The notes beneath the pieces were generated by a model, which did no database searches, was not told the origin of the DNA, and was given only the letters and a program-made list of their open reading frames with translations. Of a stretch of DNA of 64,000 nt, positions 25,501 to 38,900 are shown piece by piece. The first letter of the stretch is position 1; each line of letters begins with the position of its first letter. Origin of the DNA: Drosophila miranda (lineage: Eukaryota; Arthropoda; Insecta; Diptera; Drosophilidae); contig NC_046677.1 of NCBI RefSeq assembly GCF_003369915.1, forward strand, positions 21,098,913 to 21,162,912, read 5' to 3'. The position numbers and the translations under genes are program-made.

Positions 25501-28500
25501 CCGTGTTTGGGTACAATACCGCAAAAATAAAATATGATGCCATTTATTTCTCAGTCAGAGAAATCCCTGATACTACTCTACTCTAGGGCGCACTCCTGTC
25601 CTGCCGTCACTGTATTATCAAGCACCTAAGAAAAGTGTGTCAGTAAACTACGAATTGAAGAGAACTCAAGTGGGAGATAGAGAGAGAGAGTAGAGCAATG
25701 GGGGAGAAGCCTTGAGAATCTTCCACCACCTCCTCCTTCGTTTGCCTTTCTGTTTACTTTAAGTGGGGTAAAGGCGAATCGAAATTCGCAAATTGCAGAA
25801 AGAGCCCCCCAATCGAATCGAAGCGAATCGAGTCGAGTCGTACATATGGCAATGACGTCAGAGGCAGCAAACAGAATGCAAACAGATAGAGACAGATACA
25901 AAGATACGTTTGCATATGGTACTACTATCTATATCACTTTAAACATTTGCTTATGTACCGGCGGCGTGGCGGCAGACTCTTGAACTTGAAAATGCACACA
26001 AATACACAAACAACAAAGAAGAAGGAGCGGAATATTCAATATGGAAATGCGTTGATTGAACATGCAGCTCATCGCCACTGCCATGCCACTGCCACTGCCA
26101 TCTCATGCCCTGTCAGTTTTTCCATTCATTTCATTTTGATTCGTTTCGTTTGATTTCGATTTCGATTTTGGAATGTCCTTCATTTGGACACTTTATGAAG
26201 ATTTTTATTTTTTGCAGCTGCCCATTCCGTTTCTGTTTCTTTTGATTCTGTTTATTCAACACAGTTTTGGGTTTACAATATGGAAAAAGATTTAAATTTT
26301 CAGTTTATGGTTGGAAAAATGGATGGAATATTCAAGGGAATATATAGATGATATATATTCAAGTACAAGGAAGACCTTTTAAGATTTTTGCTTCAGTTCG
26401 TCTGCCACTCTTCGGCTCTTTCAAAATTCTAAACACATCGGACATGAATGTCCGCTGTTTGGCCCTGAACTCTCTCTCTATGATGTGGGTCTGTAGGAGA
26501 AACACGTCGCAATGCCGCCATCAAATATGTGACGAATGCAGTCCGGCTCTCATCGAATATGCGATCGAAACGGAAATTATGGCTCACTAGAAAACGCTGC
26601 AGGTCCACGTGACAGCGTCAAGGAGTACATAATAAAATTCTCAGAAATAATAAATAAACAACTACAGTCGAACTTCCGTACAACAAAGTTTTCTATATAA
26701 CAAATTTATTTCCAAAACACTGCAATGCTATATGCTGCAAAAATTGATTCTGTATTACGAATTTTAGGTATAACGACTTCCCCTTGAGTTTCGCTATATG
26801 GAAGTTCGACTGTACTAATATTGTTTACCATTCCTTTGACGGTATCCCTTTTTTAATATCTCTAAAGATTTTATGGCAGATTTATGAACCACAGAAATTT
26901 GGAATTCAGTTTAAATTGGATTGAATTGCATTTCTATAGCACGAATACATTCAGAGAACTTTGTTCTGTGTACAAAATACGAAATCATAATAGAGGGAGA
27001 GACAATACTCTGCCTTGAGATCTCGACCGGAATTGAATTTTAATGTCTGCCCCAGACAGACAGATAGACAGATAGATAGACAGATGGGAAAAGGGGCAGT
27101 AACAAAAATTTCGCTCAGTGTAAACAAACCTTCAGAATGACAAGTAAACGCCGCCGGGTCTGACCTCTCCCCCAATCGGCTTATCAGCAGAGAGAGGCTC
27201 TCCCCCCGCCAAAAGTAAGACGCATAAGCCTCCCTCCTGTATGTACATTAACACTATATATAGACCCAACGAAATTCGAGATAATTGGGAATAAATATGA
27301 GATAATAATGTTCATAATGGGAGGAGCGATACTTACAAACTTGAACGATCGCTCTCTTGCCTCTGTTGTTCTATGAATGGGGTCTGAACTGATCTGATCT
27401 TAGGCTTCAATAGCTGGCGATGGAATAGATTAGGGGCCTACCTATACGTTGCAATATCGATGAGGTCTGGGGGGTTATCATCGCTTATAGGCACATGACC
27501 AGCTGTCTGTTTAATCTGTATTTTAAACCTGGGAATCGCTTAAACAAAAGCTTCCGAAATGCATAGATCTCTGAAGGTTAAAGATGATTACCTTTCACTC
27601 CTCCTCTTCCTCCACCGTCTCCTCCGTTTTGTTACTTGGAAATTTCCACTAAATTCCCAAACAATTGTCTGGATTTTGCCAGAATTGCACACATCTATGT
27701 CCACACCTGACTGGATTTAACCAATTTCTGTTCAAATACTGTACTGTACTGTGCTGTATATATTAAATAGATTAAGCTACAAAGACTGAGTGCGCCCCCG
27801 ACAATGCTGAGCAGCCTGATAATAAAGTAATACAAACAATTACAAAAAACAACAACAAAACATCCACCAAATGCGGAACTACGCGTACAGCAGACTGTTA
27901 GACGTTGATCATTTGACTACGGTCAAGAACGAGGTTCACTTGAAAAGGTTCACTGTTCACTGTGCGTTGCGTGATTGTATGTCTGGCAAGCAGTTGAACC
28001 TGTGCTTCCCTTTGACGACAACGGGATTTATTGAATAGAAAGAATCACAAACACAGTCCGATCCGATTGGCTCACTATTGCAATTTGGTTAAATTTCAAA
28101 AACTATTCGACTCCTCGACTAAAATCTGGATGTCCTTAATTATTTTCTCAATGAACTAAACTCAAAAAAAAAAAAGAATTTGCTCCGATAACTTTACCCA
28201 TTCGATAAATTATTTTCTGAAAATGTTATATACGTGAAAAAATCACATATTCAAAAAACCTTCAGTATGTTCTTATATCCACTCCCTATCGATCGCTAAC
28301 CTAATCTGCCCTAAAGCCATGAACTACACTGTACTGTCAAAAGTTGTACAAAAGGAAGAGAAAAAAAGACGAAATTTACATTTGTAATTACTCATATTTG
28401 ATGGCCCGGCTCATTGCATGTTGGCCAAATCAATTAGCCACTAAATCACGATACATCAATTTGCAATGAGCTGCGATACTCGCACAGAGAATCTCCCATA

Positions 28501-29915
28501 TTCCCCTCCAATATATAGAAATTAAGAGAGAGAGATAGATGTATAGTAAGAGTAGAGTGAGAGAAGGCAGGCGGCAGACTGAGTTGCCTTACAATTGTGC
28601 CACTTATTTGTGTATTTTGTTGAGGCGATAAAAATTACTTGAGCAAATATTGACACTTCACGTGTGTGGTGTGGAGTGGAGTGGATTGGTGTGGAGTACC
28701 CCCCTATCCTATAGATAGAACATCCAGAAAAACACAGAAACAAGTAATAATGTTATACTTATTTAAAATATAAGATTGCGCAGGTTTCTCATTGGAGGGA
28801 TGGATACAAAATAAGGAGGACAAGGAATATAACTGTGCTCGAATCTCAATGCAAGATAGGAACATAATGATTCAAGTTTTATGTATACTATATATATATA
28901 TATCTCTAAAATCCTGGACTCCGATTTACTCTACTATTGCTCCCCAACTCCCAATTAACGATAACTTACCCGACATGAAATGCAAAAGTATCGATGTAAT
29001 GGGATACAATACTGGACTGTAGGTAATATCGGGGCAATCATAGCCCAACACATTCACAATGCGATCGGCAACGGCACGGCCCGTGCTGGTCAGGTGATAG
29101 GGCAAACAGTGTGTGGCATCCACAAAGGCGGGCAGCATAATCGGCTTCTCCGACAGCTCTGTGGTCCCAAAGACCTAGGAGATGACAAAAATTATATACC
29201 ATTGATTATTTAGTTGGGGGGGATGGATTTCGCTGATTTACCTGATGGACCATCTCCCAGTAGAACCCATCGAGCATTTGCTGCTTGGTCAGGTGCTGGC
29301 CGCATAGCATCGGCCATAGCTGGGCACGTATGGGCGAGTTGATCGGCCAGGAGTTCTCTCTGAGTATGTTCTTTACGTCACGCTTCTTGCCCTGCTGCAG
29401 CAGCTGTTGGATTTCCGTGTAGGAGCGCAGTGCCGGCTCCTTGCCTGTAAATATAGATCGATTGTACGAATGCGATTAGCAAGGGTTTGATTACGGATTA
29501 AATACAGTAACATTTCAATTGATTAAACTACAAGCTAATTCCACTTAGGTTAGGTCATTACTCTACGGGCACTGAAGATCAGGCCATGGTCCTAAGAAGT
29601 GTTTGAGGCTGCCGTTTCAGCTGCCACTTGAGGGCCATCTAATCATATGACATTATTGTTATTGTTATTTGCTATTTGTTTTAGGGGGGGCTCTTGAGTG
29701 CACAGGAACCTTTCTTTCACTATCATCAAAGTCGCAACATGCACGCAGGCCACTGCTCAAGATATAAATACTCGTATATTCGATTCGCACCGATAAGTAG
29801 TTAAATTTCGCCTGTAAGAGCGGCGTGTACGTAATGTTCGAAATTACTCATTCGACAAGTGGTCAAAATAAAATACTTCAGAAAATGCATCTGATAAGTT
29901 TTGATACTGATATTG

Positions 29916-29964
<49 letters not shown>

Positions 29965-32900
29965 ACCAAACAGAATACTCCATGAAGTGCTCCACCAATG
30001 CGAGGGTTCACTGAAACTATAAATATTTTATGATAATTTTGGTTTGAAGCAAAAAATTTCTTGGGAAATCGTTTATCAGAAAAGAGTTTATAGGTTTTTC
30101 TACCATCACCCATAGGAGTACACGTAAAAATCATAAAATAAGTTGAAATGTTGAGCATTTGATATTGATAGGGCGTTATTTTCATGGATCAAAGTACAAC
30201 TTTGTGAAATATTTCAAGCAAAAAGGAAAAGTATTTGGAATATTAGGATAATTCAGGCAAATATCAAATATCAACTGAGAAATAATGGGTAATGGGTGGG
30301 TAAATCCAAAAATATATAACCGATCGAAAATAAATTAATTCTAGAATTACTATTTGCTACCGAATTTATTGATTATTTAATGATTATCGATAATCAAGCC
30401 TCGTTTGGATTGATATCGGATCCGTTTATCCTCTTTAAGGCTAACATATATTCTTATTAATTATTAATTAATTTGTTAGAAATTAGAAACAATTAAATCA
30501 AAAGAGACGACTTATCGAATTATTAATCGATAAATTTCGAACTTTAGTTATTGTTATTTTTTATTGAAATTTCAATATGTGACTCATTTGAGATACTTCC
30601 TTCAGCTTGCAGTCAGAGTAAATCATTAGAAATATTTAATTATAGAAGAATTCATGTTATCGAATACCAAAGATCTATTCAAATGGAATTATCTGTCGTT
30701 CCTGACAGCCATTGTACCCTCTCTCCAAACGATATAGCAACCATATGACAACCGTAGATCGATGTTTGGGGTTTGTTTCTCTATCGCTCTGGTCAGCTGG
30801 TCAACAGCCATAAGTAGGACAACAGTTCCCCCACAATTCCCCCGATTACCCTTGAACTACGAGTACTACCCGGCCAATGCCACATTGAATCACATTCGGG
30901 GGGTGCGCTGTATCTGTAGCTGTGGCTGGCTGGCTGCCATATTGATTAGCTATCTGGACGGGGTAATTGATTGCAGCGCGCGGACAACTCTCATTACAGC
31001 AAACGACAGACAGCTGATCGATTTTTGCATGACGTTCCCCTCGGTATACGCCTCTCTCTCTCCCTCTCTACCTGCTATCTAACACCTGGTGTTATCACTC
31101 GCTACTGATAAGCATGGCAAACGGTAAACGCAGCGCCGGCCAGCGCCATATCAATATCAGTCATCAAAAAATCAGATACAAAGTTGGCAACCCTTTGATT
31201 TATTTACTCTTTCGGACTCTGTAGTTATTGGTTTTTGTTTTTTATAATGCAATTCTCGTTAGAAGCTGTATAAAATGTCATAAAAAATCATTTAGGGTAA
31301 ATGCATTTGCAAATGATAAAAGAACGAACGATAAGATATAAGATAGGAAGGGGGATGGTGGATGTGGAGAGTGTTCATTGCTGTTTGAAATGCAATAACA
31401 ATAAAAACTGGTATAATTGAATGAGCCATCCACTTATTCTTTCTCTCTCTAAGGTCCCCACAGCTTGTGTGGGTAATTAATCCCCTCCCATTTGTACGGC
31501 ATCCAATCCACAGCGATCCATTTGCATTTTCAAGCAACAAATATGGAAATACTGGAACTGGAGACTGGAGACTGGGGGGGACTATATGTACATATGTATG
31601 TGTTGTGTCTATCTTATACAACATTCCACTCACAACAGATGCGGTAATTTTCCTATCAACGCAGCAATCAACTTTATTTGTTTTGTGGCAAAAAGTAAAA
31701 CAAAAGCACACAAAATGCATTGGATGCATAATTGGATGTATTATGATGTTACACAGATCTAAATGGCTCTAATCGGTGTTTTTATTATTCACATATTGTA
31801 AATCCCAACAAAATGCTGCAATCCCTAATCAGACATAAAATGTTTTGTCATTAAATTTAGCAATTACTGAAACAGATCCAATCTGTATTAAATAGCTTTA
31901 TTTCTTTCTTTTTTGTTGTTCAAACAAAATACTCGCGTATCATTCATTGTTGTTGTTTTTCTTAATTTGGTTTGGTAAAAAATTTTACACAACCATTTGA
32001 TTGATTTTAATTTTTTGTTTAAATGATTTTTTCTTAATTTTTTTACTGCTTTTATTTTACTGTTTATATTTCCTTGAATTTACGGCAGCGTTAATTTTTT
32101 CCATTTGTGTTAAACATATTAAAATTTTGGTTTGTTTTGTATACATTTTATAATTTTTCTTTCTGTTTATGGATTGGAAACAATGATCGGATCGGGATCG
32201 GGACTTGTGTAAAGAGATTTCTGGATGTTTTACATACATCTGTAACCTTGGGATCCTTTTGTATTAATAATTGATCTGTTCTCTTCTCCATTATCAAATT
32301 TTATAATGCTTTAACTTTTTCTTTATATGTATATAATTTTTTTGTTTATCTTTTAGTTACTCTTTTCAACTTTTGAATCTTTATTTTTACCACTTTTCCC
32401 CATTTTACTTTGCAATTCTATCTCTGGCGTCATCTCGATCTTCCTAATTGTTATTTTGTTGAACTTTTCAGTTTCCGTTTAAAAAATTCTCAGTATCACA
32501 GTGAATCATTGATACAAAATGAAAAAAAAAATAAATCATTTTTTAGCGTTCATAATTAAATTAATATTGAAATATACCCTAATTAGCATTTACGTCTTTT
32601 GTAAATGAATGGAAAATGTATTTTAAAATAATTCGAATTGTATTTAATATTTCTAAAGGAATGTAATCAATATATTCCCTATATGCAATATAGGGATCAT
32701 ATTGTTCACTGTTCATCAAGTGAAATTATTTCAATTCCTTTCTTACAGACCTTTTTTTTCCCTGCAGGAAATATATGTATTCATCTTACTACACGGATCA
32801 TTAGATAGCTAATTGAAATCGAAATACATGAAAACTAGCCTCTGATTTTGGTTTATCGCTTGTTCCTCTAATTCCATATGATTTCTTCTGGTTATAATTT

Positions 32901-35900
32901 AGCTAATTTCTGCGAATAATTACTGTCATTCCTCTGGATTCTGATTCTGTGGTAAATTTCCTTTCTAGGGATTACTTTAATTTCATTAAATTTTTGCACA
33001 CCCGGTTCTAAATATTAACATAAATTTCCTGCTTTTTTGGCTACTTTTTAGTTTTAGTCTGGAGTTTTTATAGTCTGATCTCAACTCTCGGATGGATGAT
33101 GTGTGGACTTTTATTACCTGGACTGAGCTGCCAGCACTGGCATTTGGTTGTGATATCATTCGAGCTGGCAGCTATGAAGAGCGGCAGCTCAAAGAACTTT
33201 TCGCACTCGGGATCGACGTAGACGCTGCTCCGACGGCTGCTGAACTGCTCCAAGTCTTTCAGGCCAAAGACTTTGCCAACCATCTTTTTTTGTTGTTGTA
33301 ACGTTTGATGTTTCTTTTCTGTTTCTGCTTCTGTTTCTGTTTCCTTTCCGTTTGTGTTCCGTGTGTTTCTCTGTGTCTTTTCCGTTTCTGTTCTGTTTCT
33401 GTATTTCTGTTCTGTTCTGTTGTTCGATTTACAGTCTTGTTTTTTTGATCACTTGATTTTTTGGCATCGAGAACTTTTCGCGCACAACAACACCAGCAGC
33501 AACAACGACAACGACAGCGACCACCACATTTATGTAGATTTTGCCAGTCTCCTTCTCCTCAGCGTTCTCCTTCTTTTTCGTATCTTCTCGACTGCCTTTT
33601 ATTGTTTTAATTTATTGCGATCTGCAATTTGCTTTTGTCGTTGTCATTCGTCGTGCCAGAAGCAGCACTTGAATTTAATTTGCAACACATTTAAATTTTC
33701 AATTCACATTTTTTTCTTCTTATTGTTTGGGTATTTCAAAATTAATTTCAATATTTTTACACATTTATCGACTGCGGGGAGGGTTGAAAGATATCGTTAA
33801 AAAGCGAAAGGTGCGAGCGAGACAGTCGCGTCTCGTCTCGTCTCCCTCTGTTGCCCTTTGGCAAGCAACAACAAAAATATACGGGGGGTTAGGCCTACGT
33901 GCGGAGCGTTCGAATGCGTTCAATGTTCTCATGGGGCGGCCCGGCGGACAGGCCGGTTTCATGCTGCTTTCTGAATGAAACCAAAAAGCTTAAATGGGGT
34001 GGTGGAGACAGCGAAAAAGAGAGCGCTAGTGCCTAGAGAGAGTGCAAGAAGGCGAGCGCGTAAAGCTTATTGCGCATGGAAGTGGGAGTGAGTGAGAGTG
34101 CAATAAAACGAGCGCGTAAATCAAAGCTTCACGCGCATCGTGTGGGCTTGGCAGAGAGCGAAAATGAGAGAGCATCACTAGAGTGAGAGAGTGCATGCGG
34201 TGCGCTACACTGAAAGACAAGAAAGAAAAGAGGCTGCTGGCAGATTGATCGTTTTTATTGCAGCTTTAAAAGTAATCCTATCTGTGGCGTTCCGATTAAC
34301 ATATTCTCAGGCCCAACCACATACCCCGGCTCTTCATTGTTTTCTTAATGTGTATTTTAAGTGTCCCAAAGAAATGCACGAGAAGGAATGTGGTATCGGG
34401 AGTGTGTGAGTGTGTGTGAGTGCAAGCAAATAAGCTTTTTACATCAAAAAGAGCGCGCCCTGTGACAGATCACAACCTGGTGGCGCGTGCAAGTTTTGTG
34501 TGAGCTTTTTACTGTTTATTGGTCTTTCTCTCTCTCTGCTTTATTCTATTTTCTGCCTATTTTTGTTGTTTTTTTTTCTTCTTTTGCGAGTGTGTTTTGT
34601 TTGTTTCGGATTCTCGGCAGCAGCGTAGCAGCGCTTGTCGGCGCCATAGAGCAAACAGCTGTTTTCTGTTGTGCTTTTTCTGATCTGATCTTATCGGCTC
34701 TCTCTGCTTTTTTCTCTTCCCATCTCTGCTTTGCCACAGGACAGAGGAGAGAGGGGGTTACGGTTTACCCAAATCTTAGTGTAAATAATTTTATAAATAG
34801 CTGGGAAATGTCGTAAGCAAATGCCCCGCTTGGAAAATCCCAGGAAATATTTCTTTGCTGTAACCATTTTCGCTGGCATTCTTTTCGTATACGTAATGTG
34901 CGTCTAGGGCTGCGCTGCCATATTATTTATGGGGGGAAAGTACACACATAAAATTTATGAGCATTTTTCTTTGGGTTTGCTGTAAAAATTGTAAAAATAT
35001 TTGTGCGCCACGGCATGAAAAATTTCTACATTCCTCTACAGCACACCACTTCGACCGCCTCTGAAAGAAAATTTATGGGGAAACCTCAGTTGCGAGGAAT
35101 TTTCCTTTTGAACAGGTGTTTGGGAGCCGAAGAGTTGCGTGTGAAAAGTGGGCTTTTTTGGGTGAATTTGGGGGTATGCCGGAAAGCAGACGAGACCCAA
35201 ATTCAATTAGAATATTTTTTTTAAGATTCTAAAGGATTTCCTTGTGTATCTTTTCATTAGCAAAGTTGTAAAATGTATTGCTCATAAAGAAATAAATATC
35301 AATCATACAAAAATAATAATGTTCAAAGGTTTTCAAACGCCCAAAAATATAAAAAATCAAATAAAAAAATACTAACTCTAAGAGATCTCAATGTACTCAA
35401 ATTACTGTATAATCTCAATAAACTATAATCTAAAAACTTTTCATATTAAAATATTTACACAAAAAAGTAGTATTTTAATACAAAAATACCAAACAATAGA
35501 AAACGAAATAACAAAAAATATAAAAATCCCATGTGTAAATTATGTGTAAATTTTTAATATTTTCCATTGATCTAGAGACCTATAGACCTCGTTTTGCGGT
35601 TGGAGATGTGCGCATGAGGAAACCCAAAACTCAATTTACCGAACAACAATTTCCAAACAACCTCTCACGTGAGAAGCTTCCTTCCTGCCTGCCGGCCCCC
35701 CTCTAATCGATACATAGCATCATAGCCATCATCTCAAACGCATTTCAACACAATTTTCGTTTCGTTTGTTTATTTATTTATATTTTTTCCTACACTGTTG
35801 ATCTGTTGATCTTTTTTTAGCGTATACGAAAATTGATTTTTCACATGTTTCGTCAGGCGAAATAAAATTAAGTCAAAGCTAACGCGATTCTTGGCCATTT

Positions 35901-38900
35901 TGTACGGAACAGAAATGTTGAACGCAGACCAACGCGTGCCCAATGTGCCGGTGGCGGTGCCGATGGCAGATGAAAAGCGAATTTCCCGTGGCAGGGGCAA
36001 AAGATTAATTAACCAAAATTTTTTGAAAGAAAGAAAACCCAAAAACAAAATAAGCCTGATGACAATTATCCTCGACTTGGCTATATCGGATTCTGTTTTA
36101 TATTCTCCGTCTTTTTTTGGGAAGGGAAATTTATGAGAAAGTGGAGGTTGCCAAGAATTCTGGCGACACTTAAGCGTTGCCCCATCAAACAAACACACCT
36201 CCGAAAGCTAATTTCAAAACTATATATATACATTAAAGTATATGGCAATCTGCGTTCTGTGAGTCCCCTAATTGGTCAATCATAAGTGATGTATGAATGT
36301 ACAAGTCTGGGGAAATCAAGGAGCCCATAAAGATTCTACCAAAATACGCCATCATAGCACCTAATTGCACTCTAATTGGTATCAGTGAAGTGATCGTAAA
36401 ACAATTATAGATAAAGACTTCCCAGGCCATATCTTTACGATCCAATGCTGACATCTTTGACTGGCTCAGTAGAATAATAATTCGAATGCATTTACATAAG
36501 AGTCCAGAAGATGTCAATTGATTCTTTGATTAATTTGAATAGTAATTGACGTAGTTTATTAATCAATTCGTGAGTTTCTTCTAATGCGATTGGCACGAAT
36601 AACTTTAATAATCGTTAATTGTGGAATCTTGAACCTTTTGGATCCTATTATTAGATGATAAATTCCTACGAAGCGATTGGAAAACCAACGCAAAAGGCGC
36701 CGTAACGATTCTCAATAGAGATTTTGGCAAACAAATCTGTATATCTGTTTAGATTGTATGTAAAATAGAATCAAATTATTGTGACATGATCTAATGTGCA
36801 ATTTTTAGTTGGCGGAAACAATAAAATTAAGCAGAATCGAAACGAATACGTATTGTACGTAGAAGGGGCAACACATTCTGGGCATGCAAATTGCAAATGC
36901 AATTTATTAGATTTTGTTCCCCTCTCTGACGGCATTTGTCACCGAATCGGGTGCCAACAATAGCAACAAAATGAAAAGCAGGCTATCTTCGGGGGTCGAA
37001 CCTTTCAATACCCTGGCAGATCGATCGTTTCTGTGTTTCTGTGCATAGAAAATATAGATCAACGGATCTCACATGACGCTGATGTTATAAGAAAAGATTG
37101 CAAAGGAGAATGCGCAAGAATAGTACTAAAACAACATACATTGCGTGTGCATGACCAAACATATTGCTGCTCGATTCAAGACTGGGACTCGACTGGGATT
37201 GTTTTGTATTAATTATAATTTTATTGTTTACTAAAATTGCTTATATAGAAAGTCATCCGACTTGGATCAGAAATTTTCAGAGAAGCCAGTTTCTGTGGAA
37301 TTTTCCAGATAGCATTAATATAAAAGGACTAATTTTTCATGGTATTCTGATATGATTCTGTTCAAAATACTAGAATACCCCCCAATAGGGTACAACAATT
37401 GCCGACTACAGCTAAATATAATTAGTCCCCCAAGGGAACGGAAACCCACGAAACAAGCAACGTTCAACCGATTCTCCTTTTGGCAAACAGTGCAGATTAA
37501 TGTTGTTATTGCCGAGTGTTTGTTTGTTGTCTCTTGTTTTGATTTCCAAATTGTAGACGTATTTTTCGGTTTAATTGCATCAAACGGCCACAGCAGGCGT
37601 CATTGGATGTACGGGTGTGGTGTGAAAGGATTTTCAGAAGAAACTGTTGGGATTTGTCTAGGGGGAAAGACCTTCGAAAGGTGTAGAGGAAGCGTACGGC
37701 ATAATTTGGTACAATTATTTCATTAATTGGGAAACAAGATGAATCAGGAAAGGCAAAGAATATTCCTAGGAATCATTTGCAGGCAGAAAGATGTCAAAGT
37801 TGTTCTATTAGAGGCGATTAGGAATCGATTTTGTGTATCGATTTGCACATCTATCGTTTATCAGTACCTGATAACCCAAAGATAACCCTTTCCCATGTTC
37901 CATTACAAAAATTGAACGCTTCGTTCTTAAAAGAATATTATTACTTTTCAAGGAGTGTAATTTTATTTATAAAAGCTGTTCTCGAGACTTGCAAATTAAT
38001 TCGTTTATCGTTGAGTAATTTTGTAAAACAAATTTGAATATTTATCCAATTTATTTTTATAAATTTTGATTTACTTCAGATACAGATACAGATACGATAT
38101 GTGATACATATGTACATAGGTAGTATTCACATCAATTTAGCTCTGGCTTGAGGCAGGCAACAGAGAACAGAGAACAGGGGGAATGGTCAACGAGCCTGCT
38201 TGCCGCTGCTGCTGCTGCTTCTGCGGCTTTGGGGGCTGTCAGATTGTTCAGATTGTTTAGCGAGTGCTATAAATATCTTTGACCGATCGTGAGTTTCCTA
38301 TTTGTCAATTAGCAGCGTATTCGCTTCATATTTTCGTTGTATTTTGGACTATATTACGAGGGACGAGGCACATGACAGGCGCGACCTTTTTGATCTTTTT
38401 TTACGAGTACGCCTATATCTCTCAGCTGCTTTGGAGTGGGAGTGCCTGTAGAGGGGCAGGAAACGTGGTTGAATATTCGCAAATGAATATTAATTGAGAT
38501 TCGATGGGGATCGTATAAAGTCCGCTTTAAGTGGGCGGTTGAGGGTGGTTCTCTTTGGCTCTCCGATTTGCCACGGATTTGCCACGAGTGGGGAATATGG
38601 CATATGGGAAATTAATCAACTTATTGCCGTGTTAATTGCATTTATTAGATGCCTGATTGGCGACTTTTTGAGCCTGGCACAGAATGTTGCTTTGTTTTTT
38701 GTTTTGTTTTTTTTTCAGATTTTCATTTGGGATGATTTTTTGCAGTCGCCTGCATTTGGCATTCGTTGAACAAAAACCCGTTTCATCGGTCAGCTTCTGT
38801 TATTGCACTTAACTAAAGTCATTTCGGAATTATATATTCAATTGATTCGATTCTCTTTATATGGCTTCTCCCTCTCTCTGTCTCTCTACAACACGTTTCT

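Larger units (their letters stand above)
20993..28969 (-). other. sky: sky intron 3 (8 kb)
   Basis: A large intron containing a 110-bp tandem duplication (25.27-25.49 kb), a kinesin-13-like fragment (26.36-26.61 kb) and a MITE (26.67-26.81 kb). No intact nested gene was seen; the open frame on + at 23881-24297 has no recognisable motif. Confidence 0.8.

Noticed and set aside
29801..30185. Phe-rich and Lys-rich frames around 29.9 kb
   Set aside because: Produced entirely by translating the A46 tract.
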